NCBI GenBank assembly: GCA_046047235.1 | Contig: JBJOII010000059.1 | Location: 1-23,914 of the forward strand | Direction: 5' to 3' | DNA: 23,914 nt | Origin: JBMTVN01 sp046047235 | GTDB taxonomy: Bacteria > Verrucomicrobiota > Verrucomicrobiia > Limisphaerales > JAHDYP01 | In this document: positions 22,274-23,914 of the stretch, piece after piece | Layout: each line of letters begins with the position of its first letter | Position numbering within the stretch: the first letter of the stretch is position 1 | Notes under the pieces: model-generated | Seen by the model: only the letters and a program-made list of their open reading frames with translations | Database searches by the model: none | What the model was told of the DNA's origin: nothing | Position numbers and translations under genes: made by a program

Positions 22274-22918
22274 GTGTCCAACGCGCGATCCAGTCGAGCT
22301 TTACTACTTGGTTTTGTCCTGTTAGTGGGGGGGACGGTAGCCTTGCTAGGGGTATACGGGTGGTTGCGTGCGAAGGAGGCCAGGGTATCGCGGCTTCCGG
22401 TCATGCGCGAGGTGGGGGAGTTCGTTTGTACGAATCAGTGGGGGGAGGTGTTTTCATCTGATCAACTGGAGGGGAAGGTTTGGCTGGTTGATTTGATTTT
22501 CACCCGGTGTCCGGGGCCTTGCCTGAAGCTGACCCGTAACCTTGCTGAGATTCAGCGTCAGCTTGCTGAGAGTGACGATGTGAGGTTGATCTCATTCACG
22601 GCTGATCCGGATTTTGATCTTCCGGAGGTTTTACGGGCGTATGGTGAGCGTGAGGGGGCTATCCAGGGGCGCTGGGATTTTCTGACGGCGGAGCGGGGGT
22701 ATATTAATCGCCTGGTGATGGACGAGTTTTTGTTGGCACTGGCGGAGAAGCCGGAAGGGGAGAGGGAGGGGGAGGACGATCTTTTTCTGCACAGCACCAA
22801 GTGGGTGCTGGTGGATCGGCGGGGTCGGTTGCGCGGCATTTATGAGGGCACCGAGAGGTCTTCGGTGTCGCAGGTGATGCGGGATATCCGGCATTTATTG
22901 AGGGAGCGATCAGAGTAA
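22274..22918 (+). CDS. Sco1/SenC/PrrC family copper chaperone
   Basis: 214 residues from GTG 22274, the only in-frame start between the stop at 22247 and the signal anchor; its Shine-Dalgarno is weak. An N-terminal helix (about 9-27) anchors a thioredoxin-like domain outside the membrane. The copper motif is FTRCPGPC (C79, C83), with the distal His in FLHSTKW (H173), the full Cys-Cys-His set of Sco proteins. Sco proteins deliver copper to CuA of subunit II or reduce its cysteines, in line with the position just after ctaC. Blocks WLVDLIFTRC and ISFTADPDFD are typical. A charged insert (KPEGEREGEDD) precedes H173. Length is normal. Confidence 0.93.
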   Translation: MSNARSSRALLLGFVLLVGGTVALLGVYGWLRAKEARVSRLPVMREVGEFVCTNQWGEVFSSDQLEGKVWLVDLIFTRCPGPCLKLTRNLAEIQRQLAESDDVRLISFTADPDFDLPEVLRAYGEREGAIQGRWDFLTAERGYINRLVMDEFLLALAEKPEGEREGEDDLFLHSTKWVLVDRRGRLRGIYEGTERSSVSQVMRDIRHLLRERSE

Positions 22919-22942
22919 TCCTGGAAGGACGAGGAAGCAGGA

Positions 22943-23377
22943 ATGAGTATTGAAGATTTACCGTTGGTGAACGCTTGTCTGAACGGACTGAGTGCCGTGT
23001 TTTTGGCCTCAGGCTACCGGGCGATCAAGGCGGGGCGCGAGAAGTGTCACAGGAACTTCATGGTGGCTGCCTTGGTCACCTCTGTTGTGTTTCTGGCCTG
23101 CTACCTGACTTATCACTTCAACGTGCAGGTTGTGACGCGTTTTCGTGATCCTGCGTGGTTTCGTCCGTTTTATCTGGCGATTTTGATTTCTCACACCGTG
23201 CTGGCAATGGTTGTTGTGCCGTTGGTGTTGACTGCTGTGTGGAAGGCGATTCGCGGGCGATTTGAACAGCACAAGCGTTGGGCGCGTTGGGCGTGGCCGA
23301 TCTGGATGTATGTCAGCGTGACGGGTGTGGTCATTTACCTGTTGTTGTACCGGATTTTCCCGCAGGCACGTGCTTGA
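22943..23377 (+). CDS. DUF420 membrane protein of the oxidase cluster
   Basis: 144 residues from ATG 22943, with GAGGAAG and AGGA upstream. Four transmembrane helices are visible. The conserved polar positions of DUF420 are present: KCHRNFM (H36), YLTYHFNV (H58), ISHTVLA (H84) and EQHKRWARWAWPIWMYVSVT (H110). Relatives such as Bacillus YozB and Staphylococcus CtaM are linked to aa3 oxidase function as assembly factors; the biochemical step is not settled. It closes the oxidase cluster and ends 12 bases before the stop of the convergent MFS gene. Confidence 0.88.
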   Translation: MSIEDLPLVNACLNGLSAVFLASGYRAIKAGREKCHRNFMVAALVTSVVFLACYLTYHFNVQVVTRFRDPAWFRPFYLAILISHTVLAMVVVPLVLTAVWKAIRGRFEQHKRWARWAWPIWMYVSVTGVVIYLLLYRIFPQARA

Positions 23378-23389
23378 GTGGTTTGGGTT

Positions 23390-23914
23390 CTAGCGCTTTT
23401 GGCGTTGGAAGACAGGCAGTTCAGGTAACAGCATGAGGCTGGCTACGAGAATGAGACCGCCGCTGAGGACACTGACGTAGGCTATGGGCAGGCGGTTGAT
23501 GAGGTGAAATGCTGCCAGGGGGGCTAGCACGCCGCGAATGCCGGTGAAGAAGGTGTGGACGGACATGTAGTCGGCCACTCGTTTTGCGGGGGCGAATTTG
23601 GTGACCCAGAGTCCCCATGCCACGTCGCCTCCGGCGTTGGAGATACCGTGGACTGTGGCTCCGAGGAGGAGGCCTGTGATGCTGTCGGTGGTGAAGAAAG
23701 TCAGGATACCGATGGCGAATCCGAGGTTGAGGATGACGCGGAGCATGAAGAAGTTCATGCGGTCGAAGAGCCAGCCCCAGAGCGGGCTGAGGAGGAGACG
23801 GGCGGAATTGGGGACCACGCCGACGAGGAAGGCGATTTCCGAGGTGGACAGTGCGAGGTGGTATTTAGGGTTGGCGAGGTATTCGACGCGCATGGGCAGC
23901 ATCATGAGGTTGGC
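23390..23914 (-). CDS. MFS transporter, C-terminal part (5' partial at the window edge)
   Basis: About 174 residues are visible. The frame continues to base 23914 (ANLMMLPMRVEYL), so ATG 23905 need not be the start. The sequence holds about five helices: EIAFLVGVVPNSARLLLSPL, a motif-A-like loop WGWLFDRMN, then NLGFAIGILTFFTTD, GLLLGATVHGISNAGGDVAW and a final helix LSGGLILVASLMLLP. This is the C-terminal half of a major facilitator superfamily carrier; the substrate is unknown. The strand's base bias holds: the plus strand is G-rich here too, so the gene's own codons end in C. It converges on the oxidase cluster with only 12 bases between stops. Confidence 0.85.
   Translation of the reverse strand, partial: ANLMMLPMRVEYLANPKYHLALSTSEIAFLVGVVPNSARLLLSPLWGWLFDRMNFFMLRVILNLGFAIGILTFFTTDSITGLLLGATVHGISNAGGDVAWGLWVTKFAPAKRVADYMSVHTFFTGIRGVLAPLAAFHLINRLPIAYVSVLSGGLILVASLMLLPELPVFQRQKR

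Noticed and set aside
1..23914. Mobile element, prophage, CRISPR, tRNA or rRNA
   Set aside because: No transposase, integrase, spaced repeats, cloverleaf or rRNA-like stretch was recognised on either strand.

Overview
The window looks like chromosomal DNA from a heterotrophic, aerobic member of the Verrucomicrobiota or a near relative. This is an inference from gene content and protein style: paired TAT-exported Gfo/Idh/MocA oxidoreductases, a DUF5009/HGSNAT-type acyltransferase, an FGE-fold protein, secreted Ig-like proteins with '-YYRL' C-terminal modules, and an aa3 oxidase cluster of the type seen in Acidobacteria, Planctomycetes and Verrucomicrobia. No rRNA, tRNA, CRISPR array, transposase or integrase was recognised. 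The plus strand is very G-rich and C-poor whichever strand the gene lies on, so plus-strand genes end codons in G or T and minus-strand genes end them in C. The plus strand is therefore probably the leading strand of replication.

Layout. Bases 1-3291 (+): the C-terminal part of an unrecognised sugar-related protein, a galactose-mutarotase-like protein and a polytopic acyltransferase-like membrane protein. Bases 3334-3359: a strong hairpin between convergent genes. Bases 3397-5131 (-): a small ABM-fold protein downstream of a TAT-exported Gfo/Idh oxidoreductase. Bases 5132-5342: a divergent intergenic region with a small inverted repeat. Bases 5343-10327 (+): a 1030-aa secreted six-hairpin-glycosidase-like protein and a secreted Ig-like protein with duplicated C-terminal modules. 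Bases 10328-10759: gene-free leader. Bases 10760-14268 (+): an FG-GAP/FGE-fold protein followed by a second TAT-exported Gfo/Idh protein, closed by a clear intrinsic terminator at 14284-14333. Bases 14355-15008: rdgB (XTP/dITP pyrophosphatase).

Bases 15070-23377 (+) hold a nearly complete heme-copper oxidase locus: a cupredoxin-like copper protein, ctaA (heme A synthase), ctaB (heme O synthase), ctaD (subunit I), ctaE (III), ctaF (IV), two small membrane proteins, ctaC (subunit II), a Sco copper chaperone and a DUF420 protein. Cofactor synthesis, structural subunits and copper-insertion factors are together, so one aa3-type terminal oxidase could be built from this locus. Subunit II is encoded after subunits I, III and IV rather than before them. 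It carries no fused cytochrome c, and no bc1 complex or alternative complex III lies in the window. The end of an MFS transporter converges from the right edge (23390-23914, -).

The most interesting points are in the oxidase and the FGE-like protein. Subunit I keeps every heme and copper ligand and the D-channel Asp and Glu, but has Leu where the K-channel Lys is normally found. Subunit II has Phe in place of the usual electron-entry Trp. The FGE-fold protein lacks both catalytic cysteines, so it should not be annotated as a sulfatase-activating enzyme.
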